Shown one piece after another: positions 16,905 to 24,838 of a stretch of 64,000 bases of DNA. The notes below the pieces were generated by a model. It searched no databases. It worked only from the letters and a program-made list of their open reading frames with translations, and was not told the DNA's origin. Origin of the DNA: Chryseosolibacter sp049791675 (GTDB taxonomy: Bacteria; Bacteroidota; Bacteroidia; Cytophagales; Cyclobacteriaceae); assembly GCA_049791675.1 (NCBI GenBank), contig JBARAD010000354.1:1-64000 (forward strand), given 5' to 3'. The position numbers and the translations under genes were made by a program. How positions within the stretch are numbered: the stretch's first letter is position 1; each line of letters opens with the position of its first letter.

Positions 16905-18401
16905 ATGAGACAACTCCTGCTCGGCCTGGACATCGGTAGCTCTTCCATAAAAGCGTCGGTGGTCGACGTAGCAACCGGGCAGTCACTGGCCACTGCCCAA
17001 TCTCCCGCTGAAGAAATGCCCATGCTCGCCCCGCATCCGGGTTGGGCGGAACAAGATCCGGCAATGTGGTGGAAGCACCTTGTGATCAGCGTGCAAAATT
17101 GTTTGAAGAAGTCAGGCGCCAATGGCGCGGAAGTTCAGGCCATCGGCATCTCGTATCAGATGCACGGACTGGTGCTCGTCGACAAGGCGCAGCAGGTACT
17201 TCGGCCCTCTATTATCTGGTGCGATAGCCGCGCCGTCGCCATCGGCAATCAGGCATCAGAAACACTGGGCGAAAAGTACTGCCTTGAACATTTACTCAAC
17301 TCACCCGGAAACTTTACAGCATCGAAATTAAAATGGGTTCGCGATAACGAGCCTGAGGTCTTTGAAAAAATCCACAAGATCATGTTGCCCGGCGATTACG
17401 TGGCCATGCGGTTATCCGGCCAGGTTGTAACAACAGACACGGGTCTATCCGAAGGCATTTTCTGGGATTATAAATCCCAGTCAGTTTCAGAAAAGCTATT
17501 GCAACACTACGGTATTGAAAAAGATCTGCTCGCACCGATGGTCCCTGTTTTCGGCCTCCAGGGAAAACTTCAGAAAGAGGCAGCTGACGCGCTGGGCCTG
17601 AAAGAGGGCGTTAAAATTTCCTACCGGGCGGGTGATCAGCCCAACAATGCCTTTTCGCTGAATGTACTCAAGGCAGGCGAAACCGCTGCCACAGCCGGCA
17701 CTTCCGGCGTAATCTATAGTGTAACCGATCAGAATGCTTTCGACCTGAAATCCAGGGTAAATACTTTCATACATGTCAGTAATCAGGCGGCAAAAAGATC
17801 GAATGGCGTTCTGCTTTGTGTCAACGGTACGGGTATTCTGAACTCCTGGCTTCGGAAGAACACACGCGGGGCCGGTCATGCCTTTGAATACGAGCAGATG
17901 AACAACCTGGCGATGCAGGTGCCGGCCGGATCCGAAGGATTGGTCATCCTGCCGTTTGGAAATGGTGCCGAGCGGATCCTGGGCAACCGATCCGTGAATG
18001 CTTCCTTCCATGGACTGGACTTCAACCATCATTCGGAAGGTCACCTTTTCAGGGCGGCACAGGAAGGAATTGTCTTTGCACTGAAATATGGATTTGACAT
18101 CCTCCAGGAAATGGGGCTGCAGACGCGTGTCATCCGGGCCGGGCACACCAATATGTTCCTCAGTCCCGTATTCCGCGAAGCCTTTGTCAATACCATCGGT
18201 GCGCCCCTGGAATTATACAATACCGATGGCGCGACAGGCGCAGCGCTCGGCGCCGGGGTGGGGGCAGGAATATTCGAATCTGCAGAGGTTGCATTCAAAG
18301 GATTAAAGACCATCCGGACAGAAGAACCTGTTGAGTCGCTGGCCATGCAATACCAGGCGGCGTATACAAAGTGGAAATTACAACTCAATCAAATTCTATG
18401 A
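16905..18401 (+). CDS. xylB: Xylulokinase
   Basis: 498 residues of the FGGY kinase family. It phosphorylates D-xylulose to xylulose 5-phosphate. Features: N-terminal phosphate loop LLGLDIGSSSIKASVVD, substrate region YQMHGLVLVD, catalytic Asp in YRAGDQPNNAF, ATP-binding AATAGTSGVIYSV, and the late FGGY signature GATGAALGAGVGAG. Its stop overlaps the xylA start (ATGA at 18398-18401), giving a translationally coupled xylBA pair. Confidence 0.95.
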   Translation: MRQLLLGLDIGSSSIKASVVDVATGQSLATAQSPAEEMPMLAPHPGWAEQDPAMWWKHLVISVQNCLKKSGANGAEVQAIGISYQMHGLVLVDKAQQVLRPSIIWCDSRAVAIGNQASETLGEKYCLEHLLNSPGNFTASKLKWVRDNEPEVFEKIHKIMLPGDYVAMRLSGQVVTTDTGLSEGIFWDYKSQSVSEKLLQHYGIEKDLLAPMVPVFGLQGKLQKEAADALGLKEGVKISYRAGDQPNNAFSLNVLKAGETAATAGTSGVIYSVTDQNAFDLKSRVNTFIHVSNQAAKRSNGVLLCVNGTGILNSWLRKNTRGAGHAFEYEQMNNLAMQVPAGSEGLVILPFGNGAERILGNRSVNASFHGLDFNHHSEGHLFRAAQEGIVFALKYGFDILQEMGLQTRVIRAGHTNMFLSPVFREAFVNTIGAPLELYNTDGATGAALGAGVGAGIFESAEVAFKGLKTIRTEEPVESLAMQYQAAYTKWKLQLNQIL

Positions 18402-19726
18402 AGTTAACACTAGGAGACAAAGAGTATTTTAAGGGCATCGGCCAGATAAAATACGAAGGAAAGGAGTCAGACAACCCACTGGCTTTTAAATTCTATGATG
18501 CAAATAAGAAAGTAGGCAAGAAGACCATGGAAGAACACTTCCGCTTTGCCATTGCCTACTGGCATACCTTCTGCGGCACGGGAGGCGATCCATTCGGTCC
18601 GGGAACCAAGAACTTTCCATGGTCGACCAGCAATGACCCGATGCAGCGCGGTTACGACAAAATGGATGCTGCCTTCGAATTCATCACCAAGATCGGTGCA
18701 CCCTTTTATTGTTTCCATGACTATGATCTGGTTGACGAAGGCGATACCCTGAAGGAATCAGAAGCCAGACTCCAGAAGATAGTAGACTACGCAAAGAAAA
18801 AGCAAAAGGCTTCCGGCGTGCGCCTCTTATGGGGAACGGCGAATCTCTTTTCCAATCCCAGGTATATGAACGGGGCTGCAACCAATCCTGATTTTGACGT
18901 GGTATGCTATGCAGCGGCGCAAATCAAGAATGCACTGGATGCAACCATTGCCCTGGGGGGTGCCAACTATGTTTTCTGGGGAGGACGCGAAGGCTACAGT
19001 TCCCTGCTCAATACCAACATGAAGCGCGAACAGGAGCACCTTGCGCGGTTCCTTCATACGGCAAAGGACTATGCAAGGGCGAATGGTTTTAAAGGGACAT
19101 TCTTCATCGAACCCAAGCCGATGGAACCGACCAAACATCAGTACGACTTCGATGCGGCAACCGTAATAGGCTTCCTCCGCCAATACGATCTGCTGGATGA
19201 CTTTAAGCTTAACCTGGAAGTAAATCACGCCACGCTTGCTCATCATACGTTCCAGCATGAGCTGCAGGTTGCTGCGGATGCCGGGCTCCTGGGCAGTATC
19301 GATGCCAACCGCGGAGATTACCAGAACGGATGGGATACCGATCAGTTTCCCAACAACCTGTATGAGCTTGCAGAATCGATGCTGGTTATCCTGGAAGCAG
19401 GCGGTTTTAAAACCGGTGGTGTGAACTTTGACGCCAAGACCAGGAGGAATTCCACGGACCTTGCGGATGTCTTTTATGCACATATCGGTGGCATGGATAC
19501 CTTTGCGCGCTCCCTGCAGATTGCCCAGGCAATACTGGACGACGGCGAATATACGCGCCTGCGCAAAGACAGATACGCCTCCTTCGACAGCGGAAAAGGT
19601 AAACAGTTCGAACAAGGCAAACTGGGTCTGGCTGACCTCGGTTCGCTGGCGCTGAAAAACGGTGAACCCAGGCAGCTCAGCGGTCGCCAGGAGTACTTTG
19701 AAAACCTGATCAGCAAATTTATTTAA
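18398..19726 (+). CDS. xylA: Xylose isomerase
   Basis: 442 residues, the usual length for the longer class of this enzyme. It converts D-xylose to D-xylulose with two divalent metals. Motifs: EYFKGIGQIKYEG at the N-terminus, the catalytic His in FCFHDYD-like YCFHDYDLVDEGD, VFWGGREGYSSLLNT, FFIEPKPMEPTKHQYDF with metal ligands, LEVNHATLAHHTF, and GSIDANRGDYQNGWDTD. I chose the ATG at 18398. An in-frame ATG at 18371 lies inside xylB and adds nine residues unlike the family. Cytoplasmic. Confidence 0.97.
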   Translation: MKLTLGDKEYFKGIGQIKYEGKESDNPLAFKFYDANKKVGKKTMEEHFRFAIAYWHTFCGTGGDPFGPGTKNFPWSTSNDPMQRGYDKMDAAFEFITKIGAPFYCFHDYDLVDEGDTLKESEARLQKIVDYAKKKQKASGVRLLWGTANLFSNPRYMNGAATNPDFDVVCYAAAQIKNALDATIALGGANYVFWGGREGYSSLLNTNMKREQEHLARFLHTAKDYARANGFKGTFFIEPKPMEPTKHQYDFDAATVIGFLRQYDLLDDFKLNLEVNHATLAHHTFQHELQVAADAGLLGSIDANRGDYQNGWDTDQFPNNLYELAESMLVILEAGGFKTGGVNFDAKTRRNSTDLADVFYAHIGGMDTFARSLQIAQAILDDGEYTRLRKDRYASFDSGKGKQFEQGKLGLADLGSLALKNGEPRQLSGRQEYFENLISKFI

Positions 19727-19735
19727 ATGGTGGGC

Positions 19736-19751
19736 GGGGGCATCCCCCTTT
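19736..19751 (+). terminator. Weak hairpin after xylA
   Basis: ggggg (19736-19740) pairs with ccccc (19744-19748) over a 3-base loop, followed by ttt. It is short but GC-only and sits 10 bases after the xylA stop. Confidence 0.4.
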
Positions 19752-19895
19752 CCCTTTAAATTTACCGGAGATAACTTTATTTGATTGATTAATATTTATT
19801 AATTGTGAAAGAATCAGTGATCCAGCGGACTCCTGCGCGAACACATGCAGTCAGGCAGGTAGGTGGGTTGCTTCAAACTAAAACAAACCTTACAG

Positions 19896-21050
19896 ATGAA
19901 AAGAAAATTACGCATGGGCATGGTAGGCGGCGGACCTACTTCGTTCATAGGTCCCGTTCACAGAAAAGCGGTAGGTATCGATGGTGAGATTGAAATTGTA
20001 TGTGGCGCCTTCAGTGTCGTTCCCGGTGAATCCGAACAGACGGGTGCTGAATTAAGTCTCAACCCCAAAAGGGTCTACAAGAACTATCAGGAGATGTTCG
20101 AAAAGGAAAAGGAATTGCCCGCAGACCAGCGGATGGATTTCGTTTCCATCGTCACACCAAACCACGTTCACTTTGGCCCTGCGAAAATGGCGCTCGAAAG
20201 CGGCTTCCATGTGATCGTTGAAAAGCCCATTGCATTTTCTCTTGAGGAAGCAAAGGAGCTTGCGAAGCTTGTCGATAAAACTGGTTTGATACTCGCGCTC
20301 ACCCACACGTACACCGGCTATCCGCTGGTGAAGCATGCACGCCAGATGGTGGCTACCAAACAGCTGGGTAAGATCCGCAAGGTGTTCGTCGAATACCCTC
20401 AGGGTTGGCTTTCAACGTTGCTGGAGGGAACAGGTAATCAGCAGGCTTCCTGGAGGACCGATCCCAAGCAATCAGGGATGGGTGGGGCGATTGGTGACAT
20501 CGGAACGCACGCGGCGAATCTTGCCGAATACATTACCGGATCCAAAATCACCGAGATCTGTGCCATGCTGAATTCCGTTGTGAAGGGCCGCAAGATAGAT
20601 GATGATGCCTCCATGCTGATACGATTTGACAATGATGCTTCCGGCGTGCTCATGGCCACTCAGGTTGCTGCAGGCGAAGAGAACAACCTGAACATCCGCG
20701 TCTACGGCGAAAAAGGTGGTCTGGAATGGAGACAACAGGAACCCAACTCGCTCATCGTAAAATGGCTTGACAGACCGATGGAAGTGCTCCGTACAGGACA
20801 ACCCTATTTGTCTGATCAGGCGAAAGCATTTACGCGCACCCCTGCAGGTCACCCCGAAGGATACCTGGAAGCATTTGCCAACATTTACCGCGCCTTTTCC
20901 AAAGCCGTCCGCGATTACAAGCCAGGCAAAAAGATCAATGCGGCCAAATACGATTTTCCCGATGTTGAAGATGGTGTACGGGGCATGAACTTCGTAAAAA
21001 CGGCCGTGAAATCATCGCAGTCAACGAGAAAGTGGACTACTCTGAAATAG
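19896..21050 (+). CDS. Gfo/Idh/MocA-family oxidoreductase
   Basis: 384 residues from the ATG at 19896. A GTG at 19863 in frame adds a weak extension before the Rossmann strand. The NAD(P) fold starts with RMGMVGGGPTSFIG, and the family EKP motif is in VIVEKPIAFSLEEA (Lys is catalytic in the family). The C-terminal sheet contains GGAIGDIGTHAANLAEY with the family Asp/His pair. There is no signal peptide. Such enzymes oxidise a hydroxyl on sugars, inositols or glycosides. Two TIM-barrel isomerases and a cytochrome c lipoprotein follow, a grouping seen in Bacteroidota pathways that pass through 3-keto sugars. The substrate is unknown. Its stop codon is directly followed by a 7-bp repeat array. 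Confidence 0.9.
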   Translation: MKRKLRMGMVGGGPTSFIGPVHRKAVGIDGEIEIVCGAFSVVPGESEQTGAELSLNPKRVYKNYQEMFEKEKELPADQRMDFVSIVTPNHVHFGPAKMALESGFHVIVEKPIAFSLEEAKELAKLVDKTGLILALTHTYTGYPLVKHARQMVATKQLGKIRKVFVEYPQGWLSTLLEGTGNQQASWRTDPKQSGMGGAIGDIGTHAANLAEYITGSKITEICAMLNSVVKGRKIDDDASMLIRFDNDASGVLMATQVAAGEENNLNIRVYGEKGGLEWRQQEPNSLIVKWLDRPMEVLRTGQPYLSDQAKAFTRTPAGHPEGYLEAFANIYRAFSKAVRDYKPGKKINAAKYDFPDVEDGVRGMNFVKTAVKSSQSTRKWTTLK

Positions 21051-21078
21051 TCATCGGTCATTAGTCATTAGTCATCAG
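21051..21078. repeat. Left inverted array of 7-bp repeats
   Basis: Four heptamers (tcatcgg, tcattag, tcattag, tcatcag) begin at the base after the oxidoreductase stop. They are the reverse complement of the ctaatga units found after the next gene. Confidence 0.9.
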
Positions 21079-21131
21079 AGATTTGTGCTTAAGAGGGAAG
21101 CGCGTGAAAAACTCATAAACTCTTTACGCAT

Positions 21132-21545
21132 ATGAAATTAAATGAATTGAAAGTGTACAATCAAGCCATGATTCTTGGTGAAATGGTATGGTCCATTGTC
21201 GATGGATGGAATTATTTTCAGAAGGATACTTTGGGAAAACAGCTTGTGAGAGCTGCTGATTCCATTGCGGCAAATTTGAGCGAGGGATTTGGAAGGTATC
21301 ATTTCAGAGAAAGCAAGAATTTCGGCTATTATTCCCGTGGATCACTTTTTGAGACCGAAACATGGTTAACAAAAGCTCATAACCGCAACCTTATTAAGAG
21401 TGAAGTATTTAAAAGCTTAATGGCAGAAGTAGAAACGATCGGCAAGATGCTTAACGGTTATATAAATTCGATTGGAACCATCTCAGAACCCGAAGGCGCT
21501 TATAACGCACAAGGCTCCGACGAACGATCTCCATCCAATGCCTAA
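21132..21545 (+). CDS. Four-helix-bundle protein (23S rRNA intervening-sequence protein family)
   Basis: 137 residues. The family core is recognisable: LKVYNQAMILGEMVW, LGKQLVRAADSIAANLSEGFGR and LFETETWLTKAHNRN. The last about 20 residues are polar and look disordered. The family was first seen in 23S rRNA intervening sequences and is related to Avd accessory proteins of diversity-generating retroelements. No enzymatic activity is established, and pentameric nucleic-acid binding is described for relatives. By eye the gene is more AT-rich than its neighbours. Its final codons and stop (21543-21545) are part of the 7-bp repeat array, so the gene and repeats appear to travel together. It interrupts an otherwise coherent sugar-metabolism run, which suggests insertion. 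Confidence 0.9.
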   Translation: MKLNELKVYNQAMILGEMVWSIVDGWNYFQKDTLGKQLVRAADSIAANLSEGFGRYHFRESKNFGYYSRGSLFETETWLTKAHNRNLIKSEVFKSLMAEVETIGKMLNGYINSIGTISEPEGAYNAQGSDERSPSNA

Positions 21546-21611
21546 TGACTAATAACTAATGCCTAATGCCTAATGCCTAATGACTAATGACTAATGACTA
21601 ATGACTAAATG
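21542..21611. repeat. Right tandem array of 7-bp repeats
   Basis: Nine exact-length heptamers run from 21542 to 21604 (ctaatga, ctaataa, three ctaatgc, four ctaatga), followed by a degenerate tenth (ctaaatg). They are complementary to the left array at 21051-21078, so a transcript could form a stem enclosing the four-helix-bundle gene. Confidence 0.92.
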
Positions 21612-21634
21612 AAGTGTAATAAATCAATCTCCAT

Positions 21635-22690
21635 ATGAAAACAATTAAAGGACCAGCGATATTTCTTGCACAGTTCATGGGTGACCAGGCTCCGTTTGAC
21701 AATATCAAGAGTATTTCAAAGTGGGCGGCGGAACTGGGATACGTGGGAATTCAGGTTCCGACCTGGGATCCGAGGTGCATTGATCTTCAGAAAGCTGCAG
21801 ACAGCAAAGACTATTGTGATGAATGGAGAGGAGCAATCGAGGCCACCGGGTTGCAGGTCACGGAGCTTTCAACGCACCTGCAAGGACAGCTGGTTGCGGC
21901 CCATCCAGCCTACAATGAATTATTCGACGGTTTCGCGCCGAAAAAAGTAAGGGGCAATTCAAAGGAACGTACTGCCTGGGCTGTGGAACAACTGAAGAAT
22001 GCCGCGAAGGCAAGCAAAAACCTCGGACTCAATGCGCACGCTACTTTCTCCGGAGCGCTGATGTGGCATACGGTATATCCCTGGCCTCAGCGTCCCGCAG
22101 GTTTGGTTGAAGATGGATTCAAAGAACTTGCAAAAAGATGGCTGCCGATCCTCAATGCTTTCGACAAAGCAGGTGTGGACGTATGCTATGAAATACATCC
22201 GGGAGAAGATCTGCATGACGGAATTACATTCGAACGTTTCTGGGAAGCCACCGGCAAGCATACGCGATGCAACATCCTCTATGATCCGAGCCATTTCGTG
22301 CTGCAACAACTGGATTACCTCCAGTACATTGATTTCTACCATACTTTCATCAAGATGTTCCATGTTAAAGATGCGGAGTTCAATCCCACAGGAAGATCCG
22401 GTGTATATGGCGGTTATCAGGATTGGGTTAACCGGCCAGGAAGATTCCGTTCGCTGGGTGACGGACAGGTGGATTTTCAGTCCATCTTTTCAAAACTTGC
22501 GCAGTATGATTACAACGGCTGGGCAGTCCTGGAGTGGGAGTGCTGTATCAAACATCCCGAACAGGGAGCGGCTGAGGGCGCGCCTTTTATCCAGGATCAT
22601 ATCATCAGAGTAACCGAAAAAGCGTTCGACGATTTTGCCGCTTCGGGTAAGGACCAAAAATTTAATAAAAAAGTGTTAGGACTAATTTAA
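21635..22690 (+). CDS. Sugar phosphate isomerase/epimerase-type TIM barrel
   Basis: 351 residues, cytoplasmic (no signal). The AP-endonuclease-2-like TIM barrel is visible as LGYVGIQVPTWDP, the metal ligands in VCYEIHPGEDLHDG (Glu and His), LYDPSHFVLQQLDY (Asp, His), FHVKDAEFNP (His, Asp) and VLEWECC (Glu). These form the usual divalent-metal site of xylose-isomerase-like epimerases. It probably acts on the keto or aldo product of the Gfo/Idh enzyme upstream. The substrate is unknown. Confidence 0.87.
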   Translation: MKTIKGPAIFLAQFMGDQAPFDNIKSISKWAAELGYVGIQVPTWDPRCIDLQKAADSKDYCDEWRGAIEATGLQVTELSTHLQGQLVAAHPAYNELFDGFAPKKVRGNSKERTAWAVEQLKNAAKASKNLGLNAHATFSGALMWHTVYPWPQRPAGLVEDGFKELAKRWLPILNAFDKAGVDVCYEIHPGEDLHDGITFERFWEATGKHTRCNILYDPSHFVLQQLDYLQYIDFYHTFIKMFHVKDAEFNPTGRSGVYGGYQDWVNRPGRFRSLGDGQVDFQSIFSKLAQYDYNGWAVLEWECCIKHPEQGAAEGAPFIQDHIIRVTEKAFDDFAASGKDQKFNKKVLGLI

Positions 22691-22702
22691 ATTATCTCAA
22701 AA

Positions 22703-23149
22703 ATGAAAAAGTTATTATTATTGATTGCCATGTTCGGATTTTTAACCTACGCGATGACTTCTTGCGGCGGAAAGCAGGAGAAAGCAGAAGAAGGTGAAAA
22801 GGCGGAATACGACGAATATGAATCAGCTGAAAAGGGTGGCGGTGCCGAACAGGCGCAATCATCCCCGGAAGATCTTGTCAAGCAAGGACAAGCCCTGGTT
22901 GACGGCAGCGATTGCAAAACATGTCACCATCCCACCAACAAGCTGATCGGGCCGGCGCACACTGAAGTAGCAAAGAAATATGAATTCACGCAACCCAATG
23001 TCACCTACCTCGCCGATAAAATCAAGAATGGCGGTAGCGGTGTGTGGGGCGAAATTCCCATGACGCCTCACCCTGATCTTTCCCAGGCAGATGCTGAGAA
23101 AATGGCGATGTACGTACTCTCGCTTGACGGCGAAAAGGCCAATCTTTGA
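22703..23149 (+). CDS. Cytochrome c lipoprotein
   Basis: 148 residues. The lipoprotein signal ends AMTSC (lipid Cys21). A charged linker of Glu, Lys and Gly (about 22-55) precedes a class I cytochrome c domain with heme motif CKTCH (C71, C74, H75) and a likely axial Met120 in EIPMTPHP. It accepts electrons in the periplasm. It follows the isomerase by 12 bases, suggesting that one step of this cluster is a periplasmic oxidation, although no dehydrogenase that would feed it lies beside it. Confidence 0.93.
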   Translation: MKKLLLLIAMFGFLTYAMTSCGGKQEKAEEGEKAEYDEYESAEKGGGAEQAQSSPEDLVKQGQALVDGSDCKTCHHPTNKLIGPAHTEVAKKYEFTQPNVTYLADKIKNGGSGVWGEIPMTPHPDLSQADAEKMAMYVLSLDGEKANL

Positions 23150-23158
23150 CAATGCCTG

Positions 23159-23206
23159 CCTCGGATTTAAAGAATATACCACCCGGTATATTCTTTAAAT
23201 CCGAGG
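23159..23206. terminator. Perfect 22-bp hairpin after the cytochrome c gene
   Basis: 23159-23180 and 23185-23206 are exact reverse complements with a 4-base accc loop; the ends are cctcgg and ccgagg. There is no T-run after it. It may act as a terminator or mRNA-end stabiliser, or be a protein-binding palindrome. Confidence 0.8.
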
Positions 23207-23382
23207 TAAATTGATGAAATTCATACCCGTATTTACACTGCTGCCTTTATGGAATACGGGACCTTCATTTCCGGGTCAATCTTTCTCCGGCTGACTCCCG
23301 CCCGCACGATTTCACTGTTAAAAATCTTGGATATCTTTTGATCCTTCGTACTTCAAAAAGCTGAACAATAACCTGAATCAAT

Positions 23383-24246
23383 ATGAAAAGAAGAGCGTTT
23401 ATTCAAACCACTGCATTGACAGCAGCCGGGATTTTTTCGCTGCCGGTACTGTCTGATGCCGCAAAGGTCAAAGGCAAGCTGGGGCTTCAATTGTATACGC
23501 TTCGCGACACAATTCCCAACGATCCCAAAGGGGTGCTGAAGAAAGTCGCAGGCTACGGTTACAAAGAGCTGGAAACATATTCGTATCGCGATGGAAAAAT
23601 CTTTGGAATGGATTTCTCCGACTTTGGCAATTATGTGAAAGATCTGGGTATGCGGGTGTGCAGTGGACACTATGGCCTCGACCAGGCAACGGGCGACGCG
23701 TGGGGAAAAGCGATCGACGATGCGAAAGCCATTGGACAGGGCTACATGGTGGTACCCTATCTGGTCGAAACAGACCGCAAGACAATTGATGATTACAAGA
23801 AGGTTTGCGGGCAATTAAACAAAGCCGGCGAAGCGTGCCAGAAGCAGGGCATTCGCTTCGGCTATCACAATCATGCATTTGAATTCGACAAGCTGGAAGG
23901 CCAGACTCCCTTCGACGTGATGCTGGCTGAACTGGATCCCAAATATGTCGGGATCGAAATGGATATCTACTGGGTAATTCGCGCAGGCGCCGATCCGATA
24001 CAATACTTTGAACGTCATCCGGGCAGGTTTGAGCAGTGGCATGTTAAAGACATGGACAAGCAACAGAACGATCGGAATGCAGACATCGGAAAGGGATCCA
24101 TTGACTACGAACCCCTCTTTGCCAAAGCCCGCACTGCCGGGATGAAGCATTGGTACGTTGAACAGGAATCTTATCCTGGCGAACCGATCGACAGCGTTGG
24201 CGCAAGCGCTGATTTTCTAAAAAAGCGATTTAAGTTAGGGCGATAG
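23383..24246 (+). CDS. Exported sugar phosphate isomerase/epimerase-type TIM barrel
   Basis: 287 residues. The N-terminus MKRRAFIQTTALTAAGIFSLP is a Tat-like signal (RRAFIQ). The barrel follows: LGLQLYTLRDTIPND, GYGYKELETYSY, FGYHNHAFEF (metal ligands), GIEMDIYWV (Glu, Asp), WHVKDMDK (His, Asp) and YVEQESYPG (Glu). The metal site is complete, so a folded metalloenzyme is probably exported by Tat to the periplasm. It is related in fold to the cytoplasmic enzyme two genes upstream but is shorter. Probable role: epimerisation or lyase step on a keto-sugar or keto-glycoside. Confidence 0.88.
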   Translation: MKRRAFIQTTALTAAGIFSLPVLSDAAKVKGKLGLQLYTLRDTIPNDPKGVLKKVAGYGYKELETYSYRDGKIFGMDFSDFGNYVKDLGMRVCSGHYGLDQATGDAWGKAIDDAKAIGQGYMVVPYLVETDRKTIDDYKKVCGQLNKAGEACQKQGIRFGYHNHAFEFDKLEGQTPFDVMLAELDPKYVGIEMDIYWVIRAGADPIQYFERHPGRFEQWHVKDMDKQQNDRNADIGKGSIDYEPLFAKARTAGMKHWYVEQESYPGEPIDSVGASADFLKKRFKLGR

Positions 24247-24262
24247 CTGTAGATCCGGTAAC

Positions 24263-24286
24263 GATCGAAAGGTTCTTTCGATCTTT
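24263..24286 (+). terminator. Intrinsic terminator
   Basis: gatcgaaa (24263-24270) pairs with tttcgatc (24276-24283) over a ggttc loop, followed by ttt. It ends the run of genes that finishes at 24246. Confidence 0.75.
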
Positions 24287-24399
24287 AAATGATCTGTCCC
24301 GTTCCCATGTTCGTCACGAGATGATGCGTTTTTTAATGAAGATCGCAAACCTGCATGGATAATTTTTTATCTTGCGGAATTGCGTCCCAATCCTGAAGT

Positions 24400-24789
24400 A
24401 TGAAGATCCTGAATTTACTTTTTGCAATCTTATTTATTGTCTTTGCTTTTGTTCAGATCAACGACCCCGATCCGGTCGTATGGATATTGATCTACGGAGC
24501 AATGGCAGTTACCTGCATCCTTGCTGCTTTTCGTCAGTATTACTATCCTTTGCTGATTGGCTTGCTTGTCATTTACGCAGCCTACAGTTTCGTGTTTTTC
24601 CCCGGGGTGGTAGAATGGCTGCACTCAGCCGATAAGTCGCTGTTGTTCGATGATATTGCCAAGATGCAATATCCTTACATAGAGGAATCGCGTGAATTTT
24701 TGGGATTATCCATCTGCATGTTCGTCCTCCTCATGCATATGTTGCAGGCAAGGAGAAGGAAGAGCATCCGAACCGAACCTGGAATATGA
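24400..24789 (+). CDS. Transmembrane 220 family (TMEM220-like) protein
   Basis: 129 residues with four predicted membrane helices: ILNLLFAILFIVFAFVQ, WILIYGAMAVTCILAAF, LLIGLLVIYAAYSFVFF and a last one at LGLSICMFVLLMHML. The QINDPDP motif after helix 1 is characteristic of TMEM220-like proteins, whose function is not established. It carries its own terminator and appears unrelated to its neighbours. Confidence 0.8.
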   Translation: MKILNLLFAILFIVFAFVQINDPDPVVWILIYGAMAVTCILAAFRQYYYPLLIGLLVIYAAYSFVFFPGVVEWLHSADKSLLFDDIAKMQYPYIEESREFLGLSICMFVLLMHMLQARRRKSIRTEPGI

Positions 24790-24796
24790 TATGAAG

Positions 24797-24828
24797 GGCA
24801 GCGTGAAAAGCTGCCTTTTCTTTTATAA
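24797..24828 (+). terminator. Intrinsic terminator
   Basis: ggcagc (24797-24802) pairs with gctgcc (24810-24815), followed by ttttctttta. It separates the TMEM220-like gene from the GH13 gene that starts at 24839. Confidence 0.75.
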
Positions 24829-24838
24829 ATTGGATCCT

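Noticed and set aside
18827..19615. Minus-strand open frame of 262 codons opposite xylA
   Set aside because: It mirrors xylA codons, has no signature and no plausible context.
21132..21545. Diversity-generating retroelement
   Set aside because: The protein is Avd-like, but no reverse transcriptase or template/variable repeat pair is visible in the window.
21542..21611. Heptamer array as a CRISPR
   Set aside because: Units are 7 bases with no spacers between them, so this is a simple tandem repeat; no cas gene is nearby.
24692..24838. Longer N-terminus for the first GH13 protein
   Set aside because: It overlaps the TMEM220-like gene in another frame and the terminator; the ATG at 24839 gives a proper lipoprotein signal.
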